Positions 1 through 13,205 of a stretch of DNA of 64,000 nucleotides are shown piece by piece. The notes under the pieces are model-generated. The model was not told where the DNA came from. It saw only the letters and a program-made list of their open reading frames with translations, and did not search any database. The translations under genes were made by a program, and so were the position numbers. The first letter of the stretch is position 1, and each line of letters starts with the position of its first letter. The stretch comes from Obelidium mucronatum (Eukaryota > Chytridiomycota > Chytridiomycetes > Chytridiales > Chytriomycetaceae): NCBI GenBank assembly GCA_025765595.1, contig JAIVFH010000038.1:62001-126000 (forward strand). The letters are read 5' to 3'.

Positions 1-666
1 CACCAAGATGCAAGCCCTCCAAAAGCGCCTCATTTTCAAAACGGAAGAAGTAGTTGAAAAGGAAACAATCATTAACCACAAGGACAAGTTATATTTGGAA
101 GTCAAAAACTTGTTGCAAAGACAGCCTGGTCCTGAAGTGTTGGAAGAATTGAGGACCTTGAAGGGAACCATCAAGACAAAAGTTCGGGAGTGCAAGGTAA
201 TTTTTTTCTTTTAGTTGGTTGAACCTTCTTTCCTGATTTTTTTTTCTTTTCCCAGTCGTTGGCGTCTGAGCTGAATATGTATCATTCCCAAGTTAATGAA
301 TACAAATACGAAATCCAACGACTCGGTCAGGAATACCAAGACTTGAAGAAAAAGTACTACGAGCTCAAGAAAAAGGACCGGGAAGACCGACTCCTGCGAA
401 TCAGAATTGAACAGGAGCAAGTAGGATACGGTGTGTTGAATGAACGAACGAGTCTAGGGATGATTGGGAAGGGAGGGAAAGATTACGCACTCATGCCGCC
501 ATCAAAAGAAATTAGTCCCACAGCTTTACCGGCATTGAAGCCCCATCTTTCGAGTGGGCCCAAGTTTAGTGGTGGCGGATTCAATATGGGTGGGCTTCAG
601 GGGCGGAGTTCTACGGCAGTTGCGGCTGAGGAAAAGAGACAGACGGCTGATAGAATGGCATCTTGA
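1..666 (+). CDS. CFAP58: CFAP58 (CCDC147) axonemal coiled-coil protein, 3' end
   Basis: This is the last part of a cilia- and flagella-associated coiled-coil protein; the 5' part lies outside the window. Two exons are visible. Exon 1 (to 196) carries the family segment RLIFKTEEVVEKE and LLQRQPGPEVLEEL. An intron at 197-255 (GT-AG, pyrimidine-rich end) is in phase 0. Exon 2 (256-666) begins SLASELNMYHSQVNEYKYEI, another conserved CFAP58 stretch. A low-complexity Gly/Ser tail follows and a TGA closes the frame at 664-666. CFAP58 is a structural protein of motile axonemes, so its presence points to an organism that makes swimming zoospores. The recognition is from remembered family sequence. Confidence 0.88.
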
Positions 667-832
667 ATAATTTATTAATTTATTGTCTTTTACGCGTATC
701 AATCACACGCTCGCCTTTCTCTACTAATACAGTACATACAATACAGCTCGTACACATACATACATTAAATAATCGAAACGCCTATTCTTTTATATTTTTT
801 TTTGTTTTGGTTAAAACCTCAGTGAAAACCCT

Positions 833-1526
833 ATGACCTCATCCTCATTGTTACCAGACATTACAGCCGCCCAGGTACAGTTTTTGGACACACTAGTTGC
901 GCAAGTCGTGGCTCTTCCAATTTGCGCCAAAGACTGCTGGTTTCTGGTAAGCTCAATTGTGTGATGGTGATGGCTATCGCCACCTCTCCTTCAGTCTCAC
1001 CTCCATCTCACAACATCAACAGTACAATGCCAAGGAATCAGACCCATTGACAATGATCACCAATGTTTGCAAAAGCCAAATCAACTTCATCAACACTTAC
1101 AATGCCTGCTCGACAGAGTTTGGATGCATCGATTCAGATATTTACTTGAGTCAGGCGCAATCGATCGTCAATAGTCTTCCAACCACTTGCAGTACTTTGA
1201 ATACGTTGTTTACACCGATTGAAACTGGGTTGGGCGCTTTTGCGTCGCAGACTTTGGTAGATTCCTGGAACACAACTGGAACCATCTCCAACTTCAAGTC
1301 AAGCACCACCAGTAGCACTAGTACTACTATGACAACAACTTCAACGACCTCTACAACGACCTCCACAACAATCGCGACCTCATTTGCCACAAGCACCGCT
1401 ATTTCTTCTCTTGTATCGACACCAACAGGAACTGCCGTGTCAAACAAGAGTTCTGGATCAATAATGACTCATTCTTTTCCCTCATTCGTTATGGCAGTCG
1501 CTTCAGTTGTTTTTCTTTTTCTTTAA
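833..1526 (+). CDS. CFEM-like, Ser/Thr-rich, probably GPI-anchored surface protein
   Basis: Two exons, 833-946 and 1023-1526, join in phase 0 across a 76-bp GT-AG intron. The N-terminal half has six spaced cysteines (LPICAKDC, NVCKSQ, NACSTEFGC, TTC), which resembles fungal CFEM-type extracellular domains but lacks the full eight-cysteine pattern. The middle is a Ser/Thr-rich stalk, and the C-terminus is a short hydrophobic run after a small-residue site, as in GPI-anchored wall proteins. No signal peptide is visible after the first ATG, and no upstream ATG exists back to the CFAP58 stop. The true start could therefore be in an unrecognised exon. Likely cell-surface role; ligand unknown. Confidence 0.5.
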
Positions 1527-1682
1527 AAGTATAGACTTTCAACTTGAAAAAAGGGAGAGGGTGCTTCATCAATTATGCACGGTGCTCAGTTTACAACATT
1601 TGTTTTTCATTTTCCAATTTTGGAGTTCCCTCTGTAACACCGCACCACACCGAAAGCGAATAGAGACAGCTAGAACTTAGAG

Positions 1683-4600
1683 ATGGCGCAAGGAACAACA
1701 TCCTCGTCGGATGCGCTTCAGCTGTCATTCGTTCCGCTGACAGGGACGCTGTTTGACATTGAGCGGCCTGGTGAGTGAGGGCTTGACTTTGAGATTGATC
1801 AGACGCATCGGACGCACGCTGACCAAGCAACGACCAGGATCGGCGGCGGCCGAACTCACGACGTCGATGTACGGCAACTGGCGCATGCTCTGCGCGCCGG
1901 CGGTGACGCGGTCCGGCGCCGTGTTCCAGGCGGTCGGCGACGCCAGCGGGCGGCTGGCGGTCGTTGCGTTCGGCGCAGAGGCGGGCGCGGGCGCGGGTGC
2001 GGCGCGCGCCGTTGGCGTGGCGAGCGCGCGGACGGGCGCGGCGGCGGCGGCGGCGGACTGGGCGGGCGGCGGCGCGGGCGGCAGCAGCGCGAGCGTGTTT
2101 GTGGCTGCGAGCGACGCGGCCGTGGCAGTGCTCTCGCTGGCGGCGGACCGGCGCGCGCCGACGGGCGCCGTCGTCGACGTGTTTGTGTTTGACGCTGCGC
2201 TCGCGCAGCCCGCCGCCGCCGCCTTTTCGCTGCCGTTTGCCGCCGCCGTTGCGGACTTTGCGCCCGCCGTGTCCGCCGTGGCCGCCGCCGTCTTTGTGCT
2301 CGCCGCGAACCTGGACGGCGTCCCGTGCGTGCTCAGAGTGTCGCTGGCGTCCGCCGCAAACGTGGACTACCAGTGCCAGCCGCTGTCGCTGTTTGGCGTC
2401 GATGGAATTCGGACCTTTGTGTCGCTGGCGCTGATGGACTCAATGGCAAACAGTCTGCTGCTCTCCATCGACGGTTTCGGTTACATTTCAACCTGGGACA
2501 ATCTGCCCACCCTTGTCCCGCAAACAAACGATGCATTCAAAATCGGCGATGCCTTTTCAAGGCTGCGTGTCATTCCCGCCGCTCCCACCTCCAACTTCTC
2601 GACTTTCGTCGTCAGTGTCGATGCAGAGTCGTCGATTCGTTATTTTGCAATCCCGAATATCCCATCGTCGTCAATTTCTGCGTCTGGATCTTCTTTATCG
2701 TCTGCAAATTGGTCTCTCAGATGGAACTCTACGAGTTTTAATTATCCAGTGTTGCAACAGGGCCTTTCTTATCCCATGGGCTTTGATTCGGTTAAACAGT
2801 GGATTTATATCTGTGTCAATGCTAATTCTGCGGTGGGAAATGAAGGCCGGTTGCTTGCTCTTTCGCCTTCTAATGGAGATCTTCCTTGGGGTGAGGAATT
2901 TTAAATACCGCAGTCATCGCCGAAGGCGATTTGAAGTCTTCGCCGAAGGCGATTTGAAAGTCATCGCCGAAGGCGATGTGTAGCCATCGCCGAAGGCGAT
3001 GTATTTCTTTTTTTCTACATGAACCGCCGAAGGCGGTATTCTCTTAGTTCCCATTCAATGTATTTCTTTCTCTTCTTTGGCCATCAATCTTCAACAAACT
3101 AAAATCCAATTCACGAAAAAAAGGCGGCGACAATTCTGGATCGATTCCATGCTCCAGAGACTCAATCCTGCTGTTTGACAATGGAAAAGTGCTGGCCACA
3201 TCCACTACAAACGCTTCAATCTCTCTCTACACCTTCAACCCATACACGGATCCTTCGAAAACTTATACTACCTTACACTGGACAGTAAAAATCCCTGGAC
3301 CTTTGGGAGTCTATGCACCAAACGCTTTTACTCCGGTTCTTTGGATGAAATCCGGCGTGAATACTACAGGCCTCTTGTTGTGCGGGTCTACCGCAATAGG
3401 TTTCGGAAGCGTGGCGTCTAATGCCGCCATTTTTGGCGGTGGATCCGGTTCTCCTGTTCCTCTTATTGCTCCCTTTCCATTCGACAGTACTCCAAAACCA
3501 ATTCGAACTTTCACATTCTCCAAGCCCGCAGTGCCAATGTCCTACAAGTATCGTGTCAGTCGTTTTGTCATTGACAGTGCCATCCGCAGTTGCACCTCCT
3601 GGCGGTGATATTGGTGGCACAAGTGTTTCAGCAATGTCTATTGGAATGATTGTGTTGGGGGTGGCGCTTTTGGCTTGTCTGGTTGTGATTGTTGTTATTC
3701 TGCGTCGAAGGCGGATTGGTCGAAGTGCTGATGTCGCAGTGTCGGGCGATGGTGGAAGGCCTAATTCCAATGGTTATGAAACTGAGGCTGTAGCCGTCAG
3801 TGGACTTACCTCCTTGTCTGATGGTTAGATTGTTTGATTGTTGTCCTTTATACATTGCAATTAACTTCTCGTCACTGCAGCCCCCAGAGTTCTTGAAACT
3901 CCCAAAACCAAAAGTGTCTGAAAGCGTATTTGATCTAGGATGTTTCAGCACCACCAGCCAAATCTCCTATAGCCGTAAATGTACTTCGCGTCCCCACACC
4001 ACCCGCAACTGCTTTTGGAACCACCAGCGACGAAGGAACCTACACGAAACCCATCACTATCCATGTACGCCATACGCCGTGGAAGCGAAAAAGTGTCTGA
4101 ACTTCCAAACGACACATCTCTAGACTACCGACCCGCAACAACAACGTCGGTCAAATCCCCGCGTCAAACCCGGGGCAGCTTCATGAGCATTCTATTCCCC
4201 GAACGACCAGACCGGAGACACAGCAGCACAACATTCACAGAAACCACTATCCGACCCCGTCGGAAAAGCTCTATTGCCTCCAACACATCAACAATGATCC
4301 GAGCGCCTCAGCAGCAACAGCATCATCAAACAACACTTGGTTCTCTACACAAACCCAAACCCTAGACGTGATTGAAAGCGACAATGATGCAACAACAACA
4401 ACACACGACATTTCAGGAGACACCACACTCCACATGACCCACAACAGCAGCACCGGCAACAACGCATCCAGCAGCAGCCGCGCAGACACCATCGAAGAGT
4501 CCGAAGCAGGAACCCGACAATCTATGGCCCTTGTATCCATGGTCTCCTTCTCCATGAGTCCATCGCCATCCATGCAAGGCCATGCTGTTCGGTCTCAATC

Positions 4601-5661
4601 CGCGGGTTTAGAAATTCGTGAATTCAGCAGCGCGGCAGCGGTCTAACCATGTAGTAATTTCAGAGGAACCAATGTCAAGAGAGTTTGACTTGAAATCCAT
4701 GGTTCCGTCTGTTCATTCTGCATTGGAAACCGACGGTGGTGGTGGGGAGGGGGTTGTATAAGCGGTAACCTGACTGATCGAGAGAGTTGTGTTTCACCTA
4801 CCCCGTCTGGTGGTGACTTGGATCTCAGTGGCGGCGGCGGTGCTGGTGGTGTCAATAGAAGTGGCAGTGTTTTAGGCCGGTTTGAATGGAAACGGAGGCA
4901 GGGAGTCTCATGCGTCGTCGCGTAATTCTGTGCAGAGTTCAGGGTATGCTGGTAGTTCGAGTTCCAACTCCATGAACGGATCGTCGTTGAGGTCTAGTGT
5001 GTTGAGTACGCTGTCGACGGATGATTACGATGGACTCATGGATGATGAGAAGTTGCATTCTTTGATGACAGGAAGGGGTGGTGGTGGTGTGGGAGGGCCG
5101 ACGCCAAGAGCGTCTACTGGGTTCTGGAATTTGGGGAATACTCAAATTCATGGCGGTAGTGGAGTAGGTGGTGGTGGTATTTCTATTTCTATGCGGGGAG
5201 GAGGAGTTATTAATGCGTCCAGCCCGGAAGATACGACTGTTCCGTTACCGACGACGGAACTTGGTGACCGGCAGCACACTGTCCGTGCTTCTTCGACGAG
5301 CACAAGTGTAGCTCCATTGTCTTCGTCTTCTTCAAAAGGAGGTTTGGATGCGCTTCCATCTGGGAGCACGGGTAAACCGCCGTTGAATCTAGCGGCTCCA
5401 GTGTTTGAATCGACGGATGATGATAGCGATGGGTTCTTGACGGCGCCAGAGAGTCAACGAAGTCGCAGCTCGAGGAGTCACCAGATCCGAAGCGTTGGAA
5501 TGAATTCTCGTACTAGCGCGAGAGTTGGAAGTGCTGGGCTGAGTGATAGTGATGGGTACTTCACTGCTAATAGTGGGTTAAGTAGCGGTGGTAGTGTAAG
5601 GAGTGCTGCTACCGAGGGAAGTGCAGGTTATCATACTGCTAGAGAATGGGATTCTTCTTGA
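1683..5661 (+). CDS. Large single-pass membrane protein with beta-propeller-like ectodomain and Ser-rich tail; frame repeatedly interrupted
   Basis: I do not recognise the family. Exon 1 (1683-1770) joins exon 2 (from 1838). Exon 2 encodes a repeat-like, Ala/Val-rich region that reads like a beta-propeller. A long intron (about 2892 to about 3145) carries five hairpin repeats. The next exon is followed by one membrane helix (near 3640-3705, IGMIVLGVALLACLVVIVVI) ending in RRRRIGRS, which implies a cytoplasmic tail. From 3900 to about 4930 the coding sense continues, but only by moving +1 several times; stops are met near 3919, 4098, 4352, 4367, 4644, 4759, 4766 and 4924. The last 780 bp is an open Ser/Gly-rich tail. 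It may be one receptor-like gene with recoding or sequence errors, or a decaying gene; the middle exon joins are approximate. Confidence 0.45.
1838..2440 (+). other. Very GC-rich coding island
   Basis: This part of the membrane-protein exon is almost entirely G/C at third codon positions (runs of gcg, gcc, ggc). The same exon then drops to ordinary composition after about 2440. Similar islands occur near 8960-9520, 9815-10110, 22560-22960, 35665-36000 and 47985-48690. Confidence 0.75.
2916..3039. repeat. Five hairpin repeats (ATCGCC-GAA-GGCGAT type) in an intron
   Basis: Five near-identical inverted repeats lie at about 2916-2930, 2940-2953, 2962-2976, 2986-3000 and 3023-3038. Each has a 5-6 bp stem and a GAA loop. 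The first four have stems ATCGCC/GGCGAT or close to it; the fifth is ACCGCC/GGCGGT. They sit in the intron after exon 2 of the large membrane-protein gene. A related group lies at 36652-36809. Confidence 0.85.
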
Positions 5662-5826
5662 TCCTTTTTTTTTATATCGTTTTTGTTTTTCTTTTTAAGT
5701 GTTATTGTTTTTCATTTTTGTGACATATGTTGGCATCGTTTTTACAACCCCAGTAATAATATCTCTTGACGAATGAACTTTTTTTTTATTGCCCATAATT
5801 ATTTATATGCACGTCAAACAATTTCT

Positions 5827-8210
<2,384 letters not shown>

Positions 8211-8461
8211 GCTTTTTAAAGGTCAATTTAATGGTCAAAACGTCACATTTATTGGCTGTATACATAATATTCAAACCACAAAAGAGAGAAATTATGCATA
8301 AAATAAAGATTTCAAATATAAGTTAGGATTGCGTGATTTTTACCAGGTCGATTCTTGTTGAAAGCATGCTCTCTGACGTGATCATCATTCCTACAAACTA
8401 TAAATTCACATGCGAATTTCCAAAAGTTAACCTCAATTTTAACAAATAAACTTATCTAGAT
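8211..8461. promoter_or_regulatory. Divergent promoter region
   Basis: This AT-rich 251-bp spacer separates the start codons of two genes that are transcribed away from each other. It must hold both promoters. No specific site is recognised. Confidence 0.4.
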
Positions 8462-9626
8462 ATGTCAAAATTGGCTCTCGTAACTGGAATCAGTGGATTC
8501 ATCGGCGCTCATGTTGCCCGAGAGCTACTTGAGCAAGGATTCACTGTCCGGGGAACAGTCAGGTCCCAAGAAAAGGTAACATCAAGCAGCAATCAATCGA
8601 ATTCAACGATTTTTCCATTAACAACTTCTCCTCAGGCTGATCAAGTGCGAGATGTTCTCGCTCCCTATCTCAAGAACCACCCAGAGAACCCCAACGAGGC
8701 AAACGCCCTTGAGTTCGCCATTGTCGAAGATATTTCTATCCCAGGCGCTTTTGACCAAGCCGTTGTCGGCGTTGACTACATCTTGCACGTTGCGTCCCCA
8801 TTCCACCACAACACGTAAATGCACTTTATTCACATCATCATGTATGATCTTGTTGGGTCCTAATCCGCTACCGACCGCAGAAACGATCCAGAGAAAGACT
8901 TGATCACGCCAGCCGTGCAGGGCACTGTTGGAATCCTCGAGTCCGCACACAGGCACGGCGCCACGGTCAAGCGCGTGGTAATCACGTCCTCGGTGGCGGC
9001 GATCCGCACATGACGAGCTCGCGGACGCGCGCGGGCGCAGCGAGCGCGACTGGAACACGGGGGCCGTGTCGCTGTACGCGAAGCTGGGTGCGGACACGCC
9101 CGGCAGCATCGCGTACCCGGCGTCCAAGACGCTCGCGGAGAAGGCCGCCTGGGACTTTGTCCGCGCGGACGCCGACGCCGCGCGCGCGTTCGACGTCGCC
9201 GTCGTCAACCCGCCGCTGGTGCTCGGCCCGCTGCTGCACCCCGTCGCGTCGCTCGACAAACTCAACACGAGCGTCCGCATCGTGTACGACGTGTACGCGT
9301 TCAACACGAAGGAAGTCAACCCGCTGCTCGCCGGCGGCTTCGTCGACGTCAGAGACCTGGCCCGCGCACACGTGCTGGCCGCAGTGAACCCGAGGGCCAG
9401 CGGCGAGCGCTTCCTGACGTCGGGCGGTCCGTGGTCCGTCGAGGCGCTGGTGAAGGTCCTGGCCGAGAAGTTTCCTGGGCGGCCGTACGCCACGGGCACT
9501 TCAAACGTGCCTGTGCCAGAGCTGAACCAGAAGTCCAAGGAAGTGCTCGGTGTTGGCGAGTACATTACGTTTGAGCAGTCTGTTGTCGACACCGTCAAGA
9601 GCTTGCAGCAACGGTTTGGAGTATGA
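8462..9626 (+). CDS. NAD(P)-dependent short-chain reductase (dihydroflavonol reductase / Gre2 type), +1 disruption
   Basis: An extended short-chain dehydrogenase of the 4-reductase group, which reduces aldehydes or ketones with NADPH. The Rossmann motif is at the N-terminus (LVTGISGFIGAHVARELLEQ). VKRVVITSSVAAI follows, then the catalytic YPASK (read as AYPASKTLAEKAAWDF). Introns follow GTVRSQEK and SPFHHNT. In exon 3 the frame runs into TGA at 9011-9013, directly after the conserved SSVAAI strand. Homologous sequence resumes at once in the +1 frame (GAC GAG...). The rest of the exon is very GC-rich, unlike exons 1 and 2. If the single base is discounted, length (about 340 aa) is normal. It may instead be a recent pseudogene. 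Confidence 0.8.
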
Positions 9627-9738
9627 ATAATTCATCAGCGAAGTATGTGGGTTGAATGCAATAAAGAAGAGTTGGCATGTATCCAGCATGTATCTGTGAC
9701 GTGAAATTGTCAGGTTGAATTCAACTCAAGAAACACAC

Positions 9739-12700
9739 ATGTCATCGTACACGCGGTAAGCTGAATGCCGCGCAATCTCTTTCGCGACACTGACCATGCT
9801 CGCACGCAGCCAGGCACCGCCGTCGTCGATGGGCCGCCGGCCTGTCCCCCGCCGCTGCCGCGGGCGCCGCCGCGCCGGACGACGATCTGTATTCGTTCGA
9901 GAAGAAGGTGCGCGTCTTAACCACTTGGCCTTACTTGTCCGACCTTCGCCTAACAAACGCGCCAGGCGCCAGGCGACACCGGCGGCTTCCGCACGTCCGG
10001 CGGCAGAGTCATTGGAACATCCGCCGGCTTCGCGCCACGCACAGCCGCAGCCTTTGCATACACGAGCGCAGGAAGGACGGCGGTGGGAACATCGGCAGGC
10101 GGCGGCGATGGTGTGTTGGTCCGAAGTTGGTCCGATGTGCTCTGGAGTTAATTCTTTGTTTTGAACTGTTAGGACCGCGTCCAATGACTTCCGTGCGCGC
10201 CGCTGGGTATTCCAGTCGAGGACGAGCCCCGAATACCGGAACACAATCGTTTGATCCATTCAATCAAGCCAGTAAGCGTTACTTTTATACTCCATTTCTT
10301 GTGTTGATTACAAGCCGACAGGTTCTGCAGCTGCACAAGAAAAAGCTCTCGAACCTCTCCCTGAAGAACAAATTAAAACCCTCGAAAAGAAAATAAACCT
10401 TCTGAATTGAGGAATCCACTATTGCAGCAGCTCAAGGAAACAACCAACTGGCTTTGGAAAAGGCAAAAGACGCTGGAAAAAGAGAACGTGCGTTGGCAAA
10501 ACAGAGAGATCAGGCTGGATTGGGAGATCAAATTAACTTGGATTTGACTTATTGTGTCTTGTTTAATCTGGCGAATCAATACCATGGATTGCAAAATGTA
10601 TCAAGAGGCTTTGAATTCATATGCTGTTATTGTCAAGAACAAGATGTTTAATCAGAGTGGAAGGTGGGAAATTTTTGTCTTGCACCGTACGATCCGCACA
10701 CACTTCTCGCTCATATCTTCTACTCCTTGTCATTCATATTCTTCTCATCATCTCCTACCAATTCCGCCATCAAAACTACATTTCTGATGTTATACACATA
10801 GATTACGAGTCAACATGGGAAACATTTACTTTGAACAGCAAAAATACTCGCAGGCAGTTAAAATGTACAGGATGGCTCTGGACCAGATCCCAAACACGAA
10901 TAAAGACATTCGGTATTTGCAAAGAAAAATCAAAGTTTTTTATTTTCTCCTTTGATTGCTAAAAATACTCTGCTTTTTTTTGTTTTTTTTAAGACTCAAA
11001 ATAATGAGGAATATTGGTGCAGCTTTTGTGAAAATGGGTCAATTCCAAGATGCCATTACTAGTTTTGAGTCGATTATGGAGATGAGTCCTGACCATCAAA
11101 CTGGTGGGTGTTTTTTTTTGTGGTCTGAAACACAACAAAAGAACATTAATTAATTTTCATCACCAGGATTCAACCTGATTCTGTGCTACTTTGCCCTTGG
11201 TGATCGTGAAAGGATGAAGAAGGGGCTTCAAAAGCTCGTTTCAATCAAAATGCCTGTCTATGAAAACGACGAAATTGTAAGCACTGCTACGGCCAGCGGT
11301 GGTGAAGGCACTCAAGAACCCATTGATGACCATGAAGTATTTAATGAAGACAAATTACGAGCAATTGCACGAGAGAGGTGTGCCAAAAAAGAAGAAGTCT
11401 TTCCGATGATTGAAAAAACACCTGTTGGCTGACTATTCTTGTTGTTATTCAATTAGATCTAAAGCTGCTGAAAGATTCATGATTCTTGCAGCGAAACTGG
11501 TGGCGCCTTCTATCGAATCCGACTTTAGTGCAGGATTCGACATGATTATTGATATCATCAAGTCATCGCCTCATGCAGAGATTGCATCAGAGCTGGAAAT
11601 CGCAAAGGCAATTCAATTCCTCAAATCCAAAGACTTCTCCAAGGTACCTCATTTTTTTTCCTTCGATATCATAGTGTTCTATCGTTCTTGTTCTTGGAGT
11701 GTTGATGGAATCCCAAAAAAAAAAAATTTAGGCCATCGAAACCCTCAAATCTTTTGAAAAGAAGGATCCCAAATTAGTCGGCACAGCATCAACAAATCTA
11801 TCGTTCCTTTACTTTTTGGAATCCGACTTCCGACATGCCGAAAAGTATGCCCAAGTAGCAATTGCAACAGACAGATACAACGCCAAAGCTCAAACAAATC
11901 TCGGAAACTGTTTTTATCAGCGCGCTGAATATGACAAAGCGAAAGAATACTTTCAAGAAGCTGTCAGTGTGGATGCTCTTTGTACAGAAGCAATGTACAA
12001 CCTTGGACTGACTTATAAAAAGTGTGGGGAATATGTTGAGGCGTTTGCATGCTTTGAGAAGTTGCATGCAATTTTAAGGAATAGTGCAGAAGTTATTTAT
12101 CAGATTGCTGATATGTGCGTTTGTTCTTTTTTTCTACTTTTTTTGCCAGTGTCTGATTTATCCTCTATTAAACAGTTGTGATAAAAGAGGACAGTTGCAG
12201 CAAGCAATGGAGTGGTATAATATTCTTATTTCGGTGGTTCCAACGGATCCAGGAGTCCTGGCCAGACTTGGAGATATGTTTGTGAAAGACGGAGACAAAT
12301 CACAAGCATTCCAGTACTATTCAGAGGTTAGAGCTACTGCGAATTGGAATTCAAATTTATTTAAATGGTTGTCATGCCACAGTCGTATCGTTATTTCCCG
12401 TCCAATATGGAAGTTATTGCATGGCTTGGCGCCTACTATGTGGACTGCGAAGTATATGAGCACGCGGTTCAGTTCTTTGAGCGTGCAAGTTTGATTCAAC
12501 CAAATGAGATTCGATGGCAGCTTATGATTGCAAGCTGTTTCAGGCGCAGTGGAAACTATCAACAGGCCTTTGAAACTTACAAAAAGATTCATCTGAGGTT
12601 CCCAGACAACATTGAATGTAATGTTCTGGTTCTTATTTTGTATATTCCTTCACGAAAAGCTGAGAGTATGCTTGCGTTCTTTTTTTGTTTCTATTAGGTC

Positions 12701-13066
12701 TGCGATTCTTGGTCCGCATTTGTACGGATCTGGGAATGAAAGAAGCCCAGGAGTATGTTCTTAAATTAGCCAAGGCCGAGAAGGGAAGGGAAGGAAGTAC
12801 TGTTGATGGCAGAGGATCAGTGGCGACATCAAAGAATTCTGAAGGAAGAAGGGAGCAACCATCGACGACTGATCGGAATGATTCTCGATTCGCCGTAGAC
12901 TCCAACATTTCAAGACCGAAAACAGCCTCTGTTGAGTGTTTTAAAATTTCGAGGATAGATTTGTTTTCAAAATACTAACATAGTTTTGTTGTTATAGAGG
13001 AAGCAGGCTGCACCACAAGAAGATGATGATTGGAACGAAGATGTCGCGGGAATGCTACCAGAGTAA
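9739..13066 (+). CDS. IFT88: IFT88 intraflagellar transport TPR protein, two +1 disruptions
   Basis: A core IFT-B subunit that carries cargo along the axoneme during flagellum assembly. A short exon with the ATG at 9739 splices into a GC-rich exon ending DDDLYSFEKK. RPMTSVRAAGY, LALEKAKDAGKRERAL, NLDLTYCVLFNLA, MYRMALDQIP, TNLSFLYFLESDF-like repeats, YRYFPSNMEVIAWLGAYY and ASCFRRSGNYQQAFETYK follow in the order of human IFT88. The protein ends in an acidic tail (EDDDWNEDV). About ten introns. Two single-base +1 disruptions interrupt conserved sequence: at the TGA 10408-10410 (KINLLN then EESTIAAA) and between about 10583 and 10596 (before MYQEALNSY). All downstream TPR exons are intact. Confidence 0.92.
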
Positions 13067-13205
13067 ATTAAATAAATAGAATGGAATTGACTTTCGCTGT
13101 GGGCTTTTTTCAAGCTTCAATTTGACGTGCTTTCGAATTTTTTTTTGTTGAAATATTCTGGACTTTTAAACCACCCCTTGTCCGTCCACATCATCTTAAA
13201 CTTCT

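Noticed and set aside
1964..2434. Arg-rich alternative-frame proteins in GC-rich stretches (also near 9010-9387, 22464-23183, 35686-36390, 47954-48709)
   Set aside because: High GC removes stop codons from all frames; composition is Arg/Ala-rich and the true frame is supported by domain or splice continuity.
3893..4666. Ultra-short (about 23 bp) GT...TTTCAG introns, for example at 3926-3948 and 4640-4662
   Set aside because: They do not give a continuous frame at these sites, and all well-supported introns in the window are about 40 bp or longer.
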